Below are positions 16,885 through 24,603 of a stretch of 64,000 nt of DNA, one piece after another. The stretch is from Massilia sp. KIM (GTDB taxonomy: Bacteria > Pseudomonadota > Gammaproteobacteria > Burkholderiales > Burkholderiaceae_D). How positions within the stretch are numbered: the first letter of the stretch is position 1; every line of letters starts with the position of its first letter. The notes under the pieces are model-generated. The model worked only from the letters and a program-made list of their open reading frames with translations, did no database searches and was not told the origin of the DNA. The DNA is taken from NCBI RefSeq assembly GCF_002007115.1, contig NZ_MVAD01000002.1, positions 558,001 through 622,000 of the forward strand, written 5' to 3'. Position numbers and translations under genes: made by a program.

Positions 16885-17631
16885 ATGGAACTCAAAGGAA
16901 AAATCGCGCTCGTGACGGGCGCCTCGAGCGGCATCGGCGCCGCCACCGCAAAGAAACTGGCCCAGGCAGGCGTCAAGGTCGGTGTGGCCGCGCGCCGGCT
17001 CGACCGGCTGGACGCCCTGACGGAGGAAATCCGCGCCGGCGGCGGCGAGGCCTTCGCGATCGAGATGGACGTCACCAATCCGGGCGCGGTGCACGCCGGG
17101 GTGGCGGCGCTGGTCGACCGCTACGGCACGCTCGACATCGTGTTCGCCAACGCGGGCCTGATGCCGGCCTCGGACATCGTCAGCCTCAAAACCGATGAAT
17201 GGAACCAGATGGTCGACGTGAACATCAAGGGTGTGCTGAACACCGTCGCGGCGGCCCTGCCGATCCTGACGGCAAAGAAATCCGGCCACATCATCACCAC
17301 CTCCTCGATCGCCGGCCGCAAGACCGTCCAGGGCCTGGGCGTGTACTGCGCGACCAAGCATGCGGTGGCTGCCTTCACCGACACCCTGCGCATGGAAGTG
17401 GGCGCGCCCCATAACATCCGCGTCACCAGCCTGCAGCCGGGCGCGGTGGAAAGCGAACTGTTCGAGCACGTGTCGGACCAGGGCTATCGCGCCCAGATGG
17501 AAGGCCTGAAGGACCAGATGACCTTCCTGAAGTCCGAGGACATCGGCGACGCCGTGGTCTACGCACTGCAGGCGCCGCAGCACGTGGACATCGCCGAGCT
17601 GTTCATCATGCCGACCAACCAGGCCTGGTAA
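16885..17631 (+). CDS. Short-chain dehydrogenase/reductase (SDR)
   Basis: 248 residues, classical SDR. The cofactor motif TGASSGIGAA is at residues 11-20, NAG at 89-91, and the catalytic tetrad can be assigned: N113, S140 or S141 (TTSS), Y154 and K158 (YCATK). R37-R38 after the second strand suggests NADPH preference. Sequence features such as SDQGYRAQMEGL and the C-terminal FIMPTNQ place it with YdfG/serine dehydrogenase-like SDRs; the substrate is unknown. AAAGGAG 7 nt before the ATG at 16885 gives a strong start. Confidence 0.92.
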   Translation: MELKGKIALVTGASSGIGAATAKKLAQAGVKVGVAARRLDRLDALTEEIRAGGGEAFAIEMDVTNPGAVHAGVAALVDRYGTLDIVFANAGLMPASDIVSLKTDEWNQMVDVNIKGVLNTVAAALPILTAKKSGHIITTSSIAGRKTVQGLGVYCATKHAVAAFTDTLRMEVGAPHNIRVTSLQPGAVESELFEHVSDQGYRAQMEGLKDQMTFLKSEDIGDAVVYALQAPQHVDIAELFIMPTNQAW

Positions 17632-17703
17632 GTCCGCCAGCCGGTCAGCCGGCAAGCGGCAGGACGCGCGCCCGACCTCAAGCGGCGCGCGTCGCTGCCG
17701 GAT

Positions 17704-18873
17704 TTACTGCAGCACCGGTATGACCGTCTCCAGCGCCTGGGCACGCGCCTCGGCTTTCTCCTCCTCCGCCGCCGCTTCCGGCGACTGCGGCTCGGTCACC
17801 AGCGGCGCCGATTCGTCGGCCTCGTCCCGCGGCGCGCTCAGGAAATGCGGACGGATCAGGTCCAGGCGCACCGCATACGACTGCCCGCCGCGGTAAGCCG
17901 CCGCCGCGATCTGCCCCTTGTCGTTGATCGCACGCGGGAAGCGCACATCCCAGCCCGACTTCGGATCGATCAGCGCATTCAGCGCCTCCATCTTCCTGCC
18001 GCGATAAATGTAGCCGCCCAGGTGGTCGCTGCTTCCCACCACATGCCCGTGGATGTTGATCCCTTCTCCCGACACGAACTGGTCTACGTTGTCCGGCCGT
18101 GTATCGATCTTGATCAGCCGTCCTTTGCTGTACAGGAAGGCGGTCTGGTTGCGAAAGCCGAAGGGGAGGGCGGCGCTGCCGGTCACCTGGCCGCGATCGT
18201 TGATCGCCAGTCCTTCATTGGGCGTGAAGCCGAAGTCCCCCAGGTCGCGCATCAGGCCCTTGGTCCAGAGGAAGGCGCGGAAGGGCGGATCCGGAAACAG
18301 CAGCGGTCCCGAGGCCCCGGTGATCTGGTTGCGGTTGTTGAGGGCCCTGGGCGTGGCGGACGGGCTCTCGGTCGGCAGCGTGCCGATGTCCTTCAACTTG
18401 CCGTCCGGCGCGCGCAGGTAGCCGCGGTTCGAGAAATCCGGCGCTTCCGCCGACCCCACGATGTAGCCGGCATTGTTGATGTCGCTGAATGAAGAGCGCC
18501 GGCCGAGGATGGTGCCGATGTCGCGCTGCTTGCCGTGGTAGTAGAGGAAGCCGCGGTTCTGGCCACTGGCCGAAGCCCAGTTACCGAGCACCACGCCCTT
18601 GTCGTTGATGGCCCGCACATTGCACGACCGGCTGCACAGGGAATTGAGGATCACCATGCCCTTGCCCCGGTTGATGAAGGCCCGGCTGCTGTTGATGCCG
18701 GTCGGGAAGTTGCCAACCACTACGCCAGCGTAATTGATGTCGGCCGGCTGGCTGCCGGGCGGCCCCACCACCGTCACGCGGTATTCCGGATGGGCGGCCG
18801 AAACGGACTGGCACCAGCCCAGGCCCAGCCCGAAGGCCAGCAGGAACAGGGAAACACCTTGTTTCGCTTGCAT
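17704..18873 (-). CDS. Exported HAF-repeat protein
   Basis: 389 residues with a signal peptide (residues 1-27, ending SVSAA). The rest is built from repeats of about 40-50 residues carrying the pattern INxxGxVxGxx...xxAFLxxxGxxxDLGTL, e.g. INDKGVVLGNW, INNAGYIVGSA, INDRGQVTGSA and INDKGQIAAAA. This is the HAF (probable extracellular) repeat family, likely a beta-propeller-like outer protein of unknown function. The C-terminal 45 residues are Ala/Glu-rich and not part of the repeats. GGAGG just upstream of ATG 18873 supports the start. A perfect GGGCCTGC/GCAGGCCC hairpin occurs in its leader at about 18898-18916. Confidence 0.82.
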   Translation of the reverse strand: MQAKQGVSLFLLAFGLGLGWCQSVSAAHPEYRVTVVGPPGSQPADINYAGVVVGNFPTGINSSRAFINRGKGMVILNSLCSRSCNVRAINDKGVVLGNWASASGQNRGFLYYHGKQRDIGTILGRRSSFSDINNAGYIVGSAEAPDFSNRGYLRAPDGKLKDIGTLPTESPSATPRALNNRNQITGASGPLLFPDPPFRAFLWTKGLMRDLGDFGFTPNEGLAINDRGQVTGSAALPFGFRNQTAFLYSKGRLIKIDTRPDNVDQFVSGEGINIHGHVVGSSDHLGGYIYRGRKMEALNALIDPKSGWDVRFPRAINDKGQIAAAAYRGGQSYAVRLDLIRPHFLSAPRDEADESAPLVTEPQSPEAAAEEEKAEARAQALETVIPVLQ

Positions 18874-19322
18874 ACATCCTCCAGAGGTTGATGGCGGCGG
18901 GCCTGCGCAGCAGGCCCGTCGGATCGCGCCGGTCAGGGGCGCGCTCGCACGGCGCGTTGCTGCGAACGCGAGGACGTCCGAGGTCCCGGCCGCCGTTGCC
19001 GTAGACCTTCCTGCGTTCGGTTGCGGTGTCCAGAGCGCCGGCCCATCGGTACGCCAGCCCTTGCGTTCGGATCGATTTCCTGGCGCGGCAACGCCGACCT
19101 TGCCTGCGTCCCGGACGCGGCAGCCATCAAGGTACGCCGTCGAGCTGGCGTGGGTTTGGCCTCGCACAATGGGGCGCGGGGCCAAACCGGCGTCACAGGC
19201 CGATTCGATCAGTACCGGCAGCCGTCCTTACTGGAGCGAAAAAAGCGGGTCCTGAATCGTTTCCAGGAGGTTGCGATTCGATCAGCTAAAATCGCGGCTT
19301 TCCCCCTCCACATACGAGACCC
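18874..19322. other. Gap between the HAF-repeat gene and the methyltransferase
   Basis: 449 nt, divergent promoters expected at both ends. Near the HAF gene is a perfect hairpin (about 18898-18916) in its leader. The middle is GC-rich with open frames in several phases but no recognisable protein. The last 60 nt before 19323 are more A/T-rich and probably contain the methyltransferase promoter. Confidence 0.45.
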
Positions 19323-20054
19323 ATGGCAACCCAAGGCGAGTACGACTATTTCAAGAAGATCGGCGAGGCGGGCATGCAGCACGCCACCCACAAGCCCTGG
19401 TCCGACGCGCATTGCGGTCTCTACCTGATGGAACTCGGGGCCATGCTCGGCCTGATGCCGGAAGGCGGACGCCTGCTCGACATGGGCTGCGGCACCGGCT
19501 GGACCAGCGTGCTGTTTGCCAAGCGCGGCTACGATGTGGTCGGCACCGACCTGGTGGCGGAAGCGATCGATGCGGGCCGCGAGCTCAAGCGCAAGGAAGG
19601 CCTGGCCAATCTCGATTTCGTGGTCGGCGATTACGAGTCGCTCGCGTTCAAGGAGGAATTCGACGTGGTCGTGTTCTTCGACTGCCTGCACCACGCGGTG
19701 GACGAAGTGGGAGCCCTGCAAAGCGCCTGGCGCGCGCTGAAACCCGGCGGCATCTGCATCACCTCCGAACCGGGCCTGGGCCACGAGCGCCGTTCGGCCG
19801 CCGTCATGGCGGAGTTCGGCACCACCGAGCGCGACATGCATCCGGCCAAGATCATCCGCGCCGGCAAGAAGGTGGGTTTTCGGAAGTTCAGCGTGCACCC
19901 GCACGCCTATTACCTCTACATCGCGCTCTACCGCAAGCAGGCCGGCAACCTGGTCGGCAAGCTGCTGCGCATTCCCGGCATGCGCACCTTGGCCGGCCTG
20001 GCGACGGTGCTGTTCTCCAAGCACCAGGCCGGCATCGTCGTGCTGCAAAAATAA
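19323..20054 (+). CDS. Class I SAM-dependent methyltransferase
   Basis: 243 residues. The SAM-binding motif I, LLDMGCGTGW, is at residues 51-60, with the acidic GTDLVAEAID end of strand 2 near residue 79 and VVFFDCLHHAVDE (motif IV region) near 115-127, the layout of UbiE/COQ5-like small-molecule methyltransferases. The substrate is unknown. The C-terminal 60 residues include a possible membrane-associated stretch (LYIALYRKQAGNLVGKLLRI). The gene is convergent with rnz, separated by 15 nt that hold a GCCGGC-AA-GCCGGC hairpin. Confidence 0.85.
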   Translation: MATQGEYDYFKKIGEAGMQHATHKPWSDAHCGLYLMELGAMLGLMPEGGRLLDMGCGTGWTSVLFAKRGYDVVGTDLVAEAIDAGRELKRKEGLANLDFVVGDYESLAFKEEFDVVVFFDCLHHAVDEVGALQSAWRALKPGGICITSEPGLGHERRSAAVMAEFGTTERDMHPAKIIRAGKKVGFRKFSVHPHAYYLYIALYRKQAGNLVGKLLRIPGMRTLAGLATVLFSKHQAGIVVLQK

Positions 20055-20069
20055 GGCCGGCAAGCCGGC

Positions 20070-21041
20070 TCAGGCCGGCGGCGCGGCAAGCGCCAGTCCT
20101 CCCTCGCGGTCGAGCAGGTAATGGTCGTAGTCGCTCGCCAGGAACAGGGGGCCGGCATAGGCCGAGCGCGCTTCGTCCGCGATATCCGACAAGGGCTCGG
20201 CCCCAGGACCTTCTTGGTAACGCGGGCTGAAGTGGGTCAGCACCAGGTTGCGCACCCGCGCGCTGGCCGCGAAGCGCGCGACCCGCAGCGCCGAGCTGTG
20301 CTGCGGCCCCGGCCCCACCTTCTGCAATATCGCTTCGGTATAGGTCGCTTCGTGCACCAGCACGTCGGCTTCCAGCGCGGCGTCGGCCAGCAGCTCCGGG
20401 CTGTCGTTGTCGCCCGCGACCACCACGCGGCGGCGGCGGCGCGGCGGCTGCAGGTAGTCTTCGGCCAGGAGCGGGCGGCCGTCGGGCAGGACCACGTCGC
20501 GGCCCTGCTGGAGCTCGCGCCACAGGGGCGAGGACGGAATGGCGTCGGCCTTCAGCCTGGCGGTGTCGAGCTTGCGCTCGATCCTGGCCTCGGTGAAGCT
20601 GTAGGCCCAGGAAGGCAGGCGGTGCGACAGGGGCGTGGCGGTCACCGAGAACTCGGGCAGGATCTCGGCCAGGCCGGCCTCCTCGGGCAGCAGGAAACCG
20701 AGCGGATAAGGCAGGCGCAGCTGGCTGGTTTCCATGATGCATCCGATCATCGTGCGCAGCGGCGCCGGGCCGATCAGCAACAGCGGTTCGGTGCGGTTGA
20801 GCATGCCCGCGCTGGCCAGCAGGCCCGGCAGGCCATAGCAGTGATCACCGTGCAGGTGGGTGATGAAGACGGCCCGCAGGTGCATCAGCGACAGCGGGGC
20901 GCGCAGCAGCCGGTGCTGGGTGCCTTCCGCGCAGTCCACCAGCGCCCAGTGGCGCGCGCCGCGCGCGCGGATCGCCAGCGCCGTCATGTTGCGGCGCCGG
21001 GTCGGTGTGCCGGAAGAGGTGCCAAGAAACAAAAGTTCCAT
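20070..21041 (-). CDS. rnz: Ribonuclease Z (tRNA 3' endonuclease)
   Basis: RNase Z cleaves 3' trailers from tRNA precursors, particularly those lacking encoded CCA, and may also process other RNAs. The 323-residue length is normal for the short bacterial form. It begins MELLFLGTSSGTPTRRRN, as the family does, and has the metallo-beta-lactamase zinc motif T61-HLHGDH (H62, H64, D66, H67) followed by CYGLPGLL. Later metal ligands are seen in LTHFSPRY and in ASDYDHY near the C-terminus. It is convergent with the methyltransferase gene and codirectional with the next upstream gene at 84 nt. Confidence 0.93.
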   Translation of the reverse strand: MELLFLGTSSGTPTRRRNMTALAIRARGARHWALVDCAEGTQHRLLRAPLSLMHLRAVFITHLHGDHCYGLPGLLASAGMLNRTEPLLLIGPAPLRTMIGCIMETSQLRLPYPLGFLLPEEAGLAEILPEFSVTATPLSHRLPSWAYSFTEARIERKLDTARLKADAIPSSPLWRELQQGRDVVLPDGRPLLAEDYLQPPRRRRRVVVAGDNDSPELLADAALEADVLVHEATYTEAILQKVGPGPQHSSALRVARFAASARVRNLVLTHFSPRYQEGPGAEPLSDIADEARSAYAGPLFLASDYDHYLLDREGGLALAAPPA

Positions 21042-21125
21042 CGCCGTCCTTGGTCGAGGGGATGAGGGCGATTATCGCGGAAGCGTGGCCCGCGCGGCGG
21101 CCTGCATGGAGCCGCGCCGGCCGCG

Positions 21126-21944
21126 TCAGTCGGCGTCGTCGGGGTCTTGCATCCAGCCGTTGATCTCGCCATAGCCCGCCGCACCCCCCGCCGGCGCGTC
21201 GAGCCGGCCGGTGGCCATGAAGTGGGCGGCGCCAGCCTTCAGCAGGCCGAACACGCCCTCGGCCAGGGCCGAACCGGCGCTCAGGCGGCGCACGCCGAGC
21301 GCGCGCAATTCCTCCAGCGGCGGCAGCCCGGGCAGGGCCATCAGGTTGAGCGGCATCCCGGCGCCGCGCGCGACGGCGGCGATCTCGTCCGGATTCGTCA
21401 GGCCGGGCACGAACAGGCCGCTGGCGCCGGCGTCGCGGTAGCGGGCGGCGCGCGCCAGCACCTCGGCCACCCGCTCGCCTTCCGGCGCCAGGCCGCGCAG
21501 GTAGACGTCGCAGCGGGCGTTGATGAACAGCGCCACGCTGCGCTCGCGCGCCGCCTTGCGCAGCGCCACGATCTTCTCGCACAGCAAGTCGGCCGGCGCG
21601 CCGCCGTCTTCGATGTTGACCCCGACCACGCCCGCCACCATCAGCTCGTCGGCCAGGCGGGCGGCTTCGGCAGGGTCCTCGCTGTAGCCGTCTTCGATGT
21701 CCACCGTCAGCGGCAGGTGGTTGCGCGCGCAGATGCGCGCGGCGGTGTCGACCAGCAGGTGGGGCGGCAGTTTGCCGCCGTCCGGGTAGCCCAGGGACCA
21801 GGCCACGGCGGCGCTGCTGGTGGCCAGGGCCGGCGCGCCGGCCAGCGCCGCGACCCGGGCGCTGCCGGGATCCCAGCAGTTGGCGAGCAGCAGCAGGCCG
21901 TTCTCGTGCAGGGCCTGGAATTGTTGGTCGAAACAGGCGGACAT
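21126..21944 (-). CDS. Isocitrate lyase/PEP mutase superfamily protein
   Basis: 272 residues with the TIM-barrel features of the PEP mutase/2-methylisocitrate lyase superfamily: NCWDPGSARVAALAG near the N-terminus, VDIEDGY near residue 79, VNIEDG near 108 and INARCDVYL near 140. The isocitrate-lyase KKCGH catalytic loop is absent, so C-C bond lyase activity on a small 2-oxo acid derivative (phosphonopyruvate or oxaloacetate hydrolase-like) is more likely; the substrate is unknown. ATG 21944 has GAGGAG at a good distance; an earlier in-frame start at 21998 has no support. Confidence 0.85.
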   Translation of the reverse strand: MSACFDQQFQALHENGLLLLANCWDPGSARVAALAGAPALATSSAAVAWSLGYPDGGKLPPHLLVDTAARICARNHLPLTVDIEDGYSEDPAEAARLADELMVAGVVGVNIEDGGAPADLLCEKIVALRKAARERSVALFINARCDVYLRGLAPEGERVAEVLARAARYRDAGASGLFVPGLTNPDEIAAVARGAGMPLNLMALPGLPPLEELRALGVRRLSAGSALAEGVFGLLKAGAAHFMATGRLDAPAGGAAGYGEINGWMQDPDDAD

Positions 21945-22158
21945 CGCGATCTCCTCGATTGTTGTCATGACATGATGCCACGGCTGAGCCCGGACCAAGG
22001 AGACGGCTGGACGGAAGACGATTGCGCGTCGGTTTGAGCATGCTCAATGTGAAATTCGCAGCCTGATATTGCCGCGCACTCGGCCCGCCCGCCGCTGTCA
22101 CAAGAAACGGGTAGGCCGCCATCGGGACGGCCAGGCCCGTGAGCATGAAGGAGGACAT

Positions 22159-22533
22159 ATGCCTAGCTTGGCCAGCATCGCCGCCCTGGCGGCACTGTCA
22201 TGCCCCTTGTTGGCGGGCGCCGCGACTTGCCCGCAGCGCGCCGCCATGCCGGCCGCGCCGGCTAAGGCCGCCACGGCGACCAGTCCGCAACTGATCGAGG
22301 AGCTCGAGGGCGTCTACCGGCTCTCCAACGGGCGCCGCCTCGACCTGGTCGAGCAGGACGACCGCCTGTGGGCCGATTTCGGCAAATCGAAGCTGGTTCC
22401 GCTGGAGCAGGTCGCGCCCGACCGGCTTGCCTCGCCCGGCGGCGCGGTGACCGTCGAATACCGGGGTCGGAACGGCCGCATCGTGGTCCACTACCCGGCC
22501 GACGAAGACGGGCGCCTGGCGCCCGGCTGCTGA
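22159..22533 (+). CDS. Hypothetical exported protein
   Basis: 124 residues with a clear signal peptide (MPSLASIAALAALSCPLLAG, cut near residue 21). The mature part contains EGVYRLSNGRRLDLVEQDDR, a short beta-rich motif seen in small secreted proteins that often sit beside proteases or lipoproteins; I cannot name a function. GAAGGAGG just before ATG 22159 strongly supports the start. It is convergent with the flavoprotein gene with only 2 nt between the stops. Confidence 0.7.
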   Translation: MPSLASIAALAALSCPLLAGAATCPQRAAMPAAPAKAATATSPQLIEELEGVYRLSNGRRLDLVEQDDRLWADFGKSKLVPLEQVAPDRLASPGGAVTVEYRGRNGRIVVHYPADEDGRLAPGC

Positions 22534-22535
22534 GC

Positions 22536-23447
22536 TCAGTGCGGCGCGCTGGCGCCCGCGAACACCAGCGAGCGGTGCGCGCCCACGCCGGCCATCGCGC
22601 CGTCGGCCACGGCCATGGCGACGTTGCCCATGCCGCGGGTGGCGTCGCCCGCGGCGAACACGCCGGGCACCGAGGTCTGCTTGCCATCGTCGACCCGCAG
22701 CACGCCGCCCAGCGGGGTGTCGGTGAAGGCGCATCCTAGCTGGCCGGCGAGCGGGCTGCTCATGCGCACCTTGCCGAAGGTGAACAGGCCGTCCAGGCGG
22801 ATATGCCTGCCGTCGGCGAGCGCCACCGTGGCACGCTCCTCGATGCGCAGCACCGGGGTGGTCTCGATGCGCACGCCGCGCGCCTGCAGGTCGGCGCGCT
22901 GGGCCGCGTCCGGGTCCCAGGCGCCGTTGGTGAACAGGCTCACCCGTCCCCAGTCCGGCAGCAGCATGGCCTGGTGGTAGGAGAGGGCGTCGCGCGCCAG
23001 CACGCCGATCTCCCCGCCGTTCAGCTCGTAGCCGTGGCAATAGGGGCAGTGGAACACGCTCTTGCCCCAGCGCTCGGCCAGGCCCTCGAGCGCCGGCAGC
23101 TCGTCCGTGACGCCGGTGGCCAGCACCAGGCGCCGCGCCCGAGGCGCCCGGCCGTCGTCGAGCGTCACCACGAAACCCTCGCCCTCGGCGCGCGCCTCGA
23201 GCGCGCTGCCCTCGTGCCAGCGCACCGTGGGATAGGCGCCGAGTTCGCGCCGGCCCTCGGCCGCGATCGCGGCCGCCGGCGCGCCGTCGCGGCCGAGGAA
23301 GCCGTGCGAGTGCTCGGCATAGCGGTTGCGGCGCAGGCCGGCGTCGACCACCAGCACCTGGCGGCGGGCGCGCGCCAGCTGCAGGGCGGCGGACAGGCCG
23401 GCGTAGCTGCCGCCGACGACGATGACCTCGAAGTCAGGTGTGTTCAT
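22536..23447 (-). CDS. Thioredoxin-reductase-like NAD(P)/FAD-dependent oxidoreductase
   Basis: 303 residues, TrxR family. FAD motif VGGSYAGLSA at residues 11-20, the redox-active C134-P-Y-C137 in VFHCPYCHGYE, and the second FAD motif GVFAAGDATRGMGN near the C-terminus. The NADPH-domain glycines are poorly conserved (GGEIGVLARDAL), as in the gliotoxin-reductase-like/HcbR-type dithiol oxidases and reductases that pair with Rrf2 regulators. Substrate unknown; a low-molecular thiol or disulfide is likely. It overlaps the upstream rrf2-type gene by 14 nt, so the two are co-translated and the regulator probably controls it. Confidence 0.88.
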   Translation of the reverse strand: MNTPDFEVIVVGGSYAGLSAALQLARARRQVLVVDAGLRRNRYAEHSHGFLGRDGAPAAAIAAEGRRELGAYPTVRWHEGSALEARAEGEGFVVTLDDGRAPRARRLVLATGVTDELPALEGLAERWGKSVFHCPYCHGYELNGGEIGVLARDALSYHQAMLLPDWGRVSLFTNGAWDPDAAQRADLQARGVRIETTPVLRIEERATVALADGRHIRLDGLFTFGKVRMSSPLAGQLGCAFTDTPLGGVLRVDDGKQTSVPGVFAAGDATRGMGNVAMAVADGAMAGVGAHRSLVFAGASAPH

Positions 23448-23892
23448 GCGCGGACCTCCTGTGCGGGTGCTGCTCGTAGAGCCGGTTGAAGTCGCGCGAC
23501 AGGTCGGCCAGGGTGACGCTGCCGAGCCGGCGCACCAGCAGCGCCTCGGCGTCCTCGAAGGCCTCGGCCAGCGAGGCATTGACCACCTGCTCGACCAGGC
23601 ATGCGCTCTGTTCGTTGCGGTTGCCCATGGCGAAGAAGGGAGGGGAACCCACCGCCTCGTAGACGTCGCCCAGGGTCACCTTGGCCAGGTCGCAGGTCAG
23701 GGTCCAGCCGCCGCCGTGGCCGCGTTCCGAGCTGATGTAGCCGCGCTCGCGCAGGCCGGCCAGCACGCGCCGCACCAGCACCGGGTTGGTGCCGAGGTAG
23801 CCCGCCATCTCGTCCGAGGTCAGGGGGCGCTGGCCCTGCGCCAGGTGCAGCAGCACGTGCAGCACCGAAGAGAGTTTGCTGTCGCGTTTCAT
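23434..23892 (-). CDS. Rrf2 family transcriptional regulator
   Basis: 152 residues with the Rrf2 winged helix (residues 8-60: SVLHVLLHLAQG, GTNPVLVRRVLAGLRERGYI, then GGGWTLT). Unlike IscR and NsrR there is no three-cysteine cluster motif; only one cysteine is present (SACLVEQ), so an iron-sulfur cluster is unlikely and a YwnA-type redox or other sensor is a better fit. ATG 23892 has no Shine-Dalgarno, and a TATTAT sequence lies only about 7-12 nt upstream, so the mRNA may be leaderless. A TGTAA-N9-TTACA palindrome overlaps the start codon, a likely self-repression site. Confidence 0.9.
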   Translation of the reverse strand: MKRDSKLSSVLHVLLHLAQGQRPLTSDEMAGYLGTNPVLVRRVLAGLRERGYISSERGHGGGWTLTCDLAKVTLGDVYEAVGSPPFFAMGNRNEQSACLVEQVVNASLAEAFEDAEALLVRRLGSVTLADLSRDFNRLYEQHPHRRSAHEHT

Positions 23893-23910
23893 GTAACTAA
23901 TAATATTACA
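23892..23910. promoter_or_regulatory. Palindrome overlapping the rrf2-type start codon
   Basis: TGTAA (23892-23896) and TTACA (23906-23910), perfect 5-bp arms with a 9-nt A/T spacer. It overlaps both the start codon and the presumed -10 of the regulator gene, which suits autoregulation. Confidence 0.5.
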
Positions 23911-23947
23911 AAACCGGCGCGATAGCGCGCTCGCGGCCGAAAAATCC

Positions 23948-24340
23948 TCAGGGCAGGGGTGGCGCCTGGTCGGGCGCGCGGGTGCGCAGGGTGGGCAGGT
24001 AGCGCCACAGATAGGTGCTGACGCAGATCCCGGTCAGCAGGACCAGGCCCTGCAGGGCCGGGTGCTCGAGCTTGCCCAGCGCGCCCAGCAGCGAGGCCCA
24101 GAGCATGACGGTGGCCACGACCTTGGCCTTCAGCGGGATGCCGCGCCCGGCTTCGAAGTTGCGCAGGTATTCGCCGAACACGCGGTGCGACAGCAGCCAG
24201 CCGTGCAGGCGCGTCGAACCGCGCGCGAAGCAGGCCGAGGCCAGCAGCAGGAAGGGCGTGGTCGGCAGCAAGGGCAGGAAGATGCCGAGGATCCCGAGCA
24301 GCAGGGCCGCCGCGCCGGCGATATTGAAGAACAGTCGCAT
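23948..24340 (-). CDS. YbaN family (DUF454) inner-membrane protein
   Basis: 130 residues. The N-terminal hydrophobic pair (residues 5-40, LLLGILGIFLPLLPTTPFLL) is the DUF454 signature, followed by ASACFARGSTRLHGWLLSHR and a second hydrophobic region (80-110). E. coli YbaN is induced in hydrogen-peroxide and other stresses and lies near priC, but its role is not known. ATG 24340 is the natural start. It is codirectional with the Rrf2-type regulator gene, 55 nt upstream of it, and divergent from the diguanylate cyclase gene. Confidence 0.85.
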   Translation of the reverse strand: MRLFFNIAGAAALLLGILGIFLPLLPTTPFLLLASACFARGSTRLHGWLLSHRVFGEYLRNFEAGRGIPLKAKVVATVMLWASLLGALGKLEHPALQGLVLLTGICVSTYLWRYLPTLRTRAPDQAPPLP

Positions 24341-24603
24341 GCTTTTACTCTAGCATTCCGGACGCCGGGGAAAGGAACATTTCTCCCATCCCTGTCCCGC
24401 TGTTGACCAAGCTTCCGCTGTTGCGTGGACGCCGCATCTGACAATTATGCATTGCAACATTAAATTCTTGTTGGCAAGTTCAGTATAATGACAGCTCCAC
24501 GACGGGCGCGTTGACTCGACAGTAGCGGACCACGCAAAGAACGCCCGGCTGCCTCCGCCCGCTGATTCGACTTGGACCTGGCCCCGCCAGGCGCGCCTGA
24601 TCC

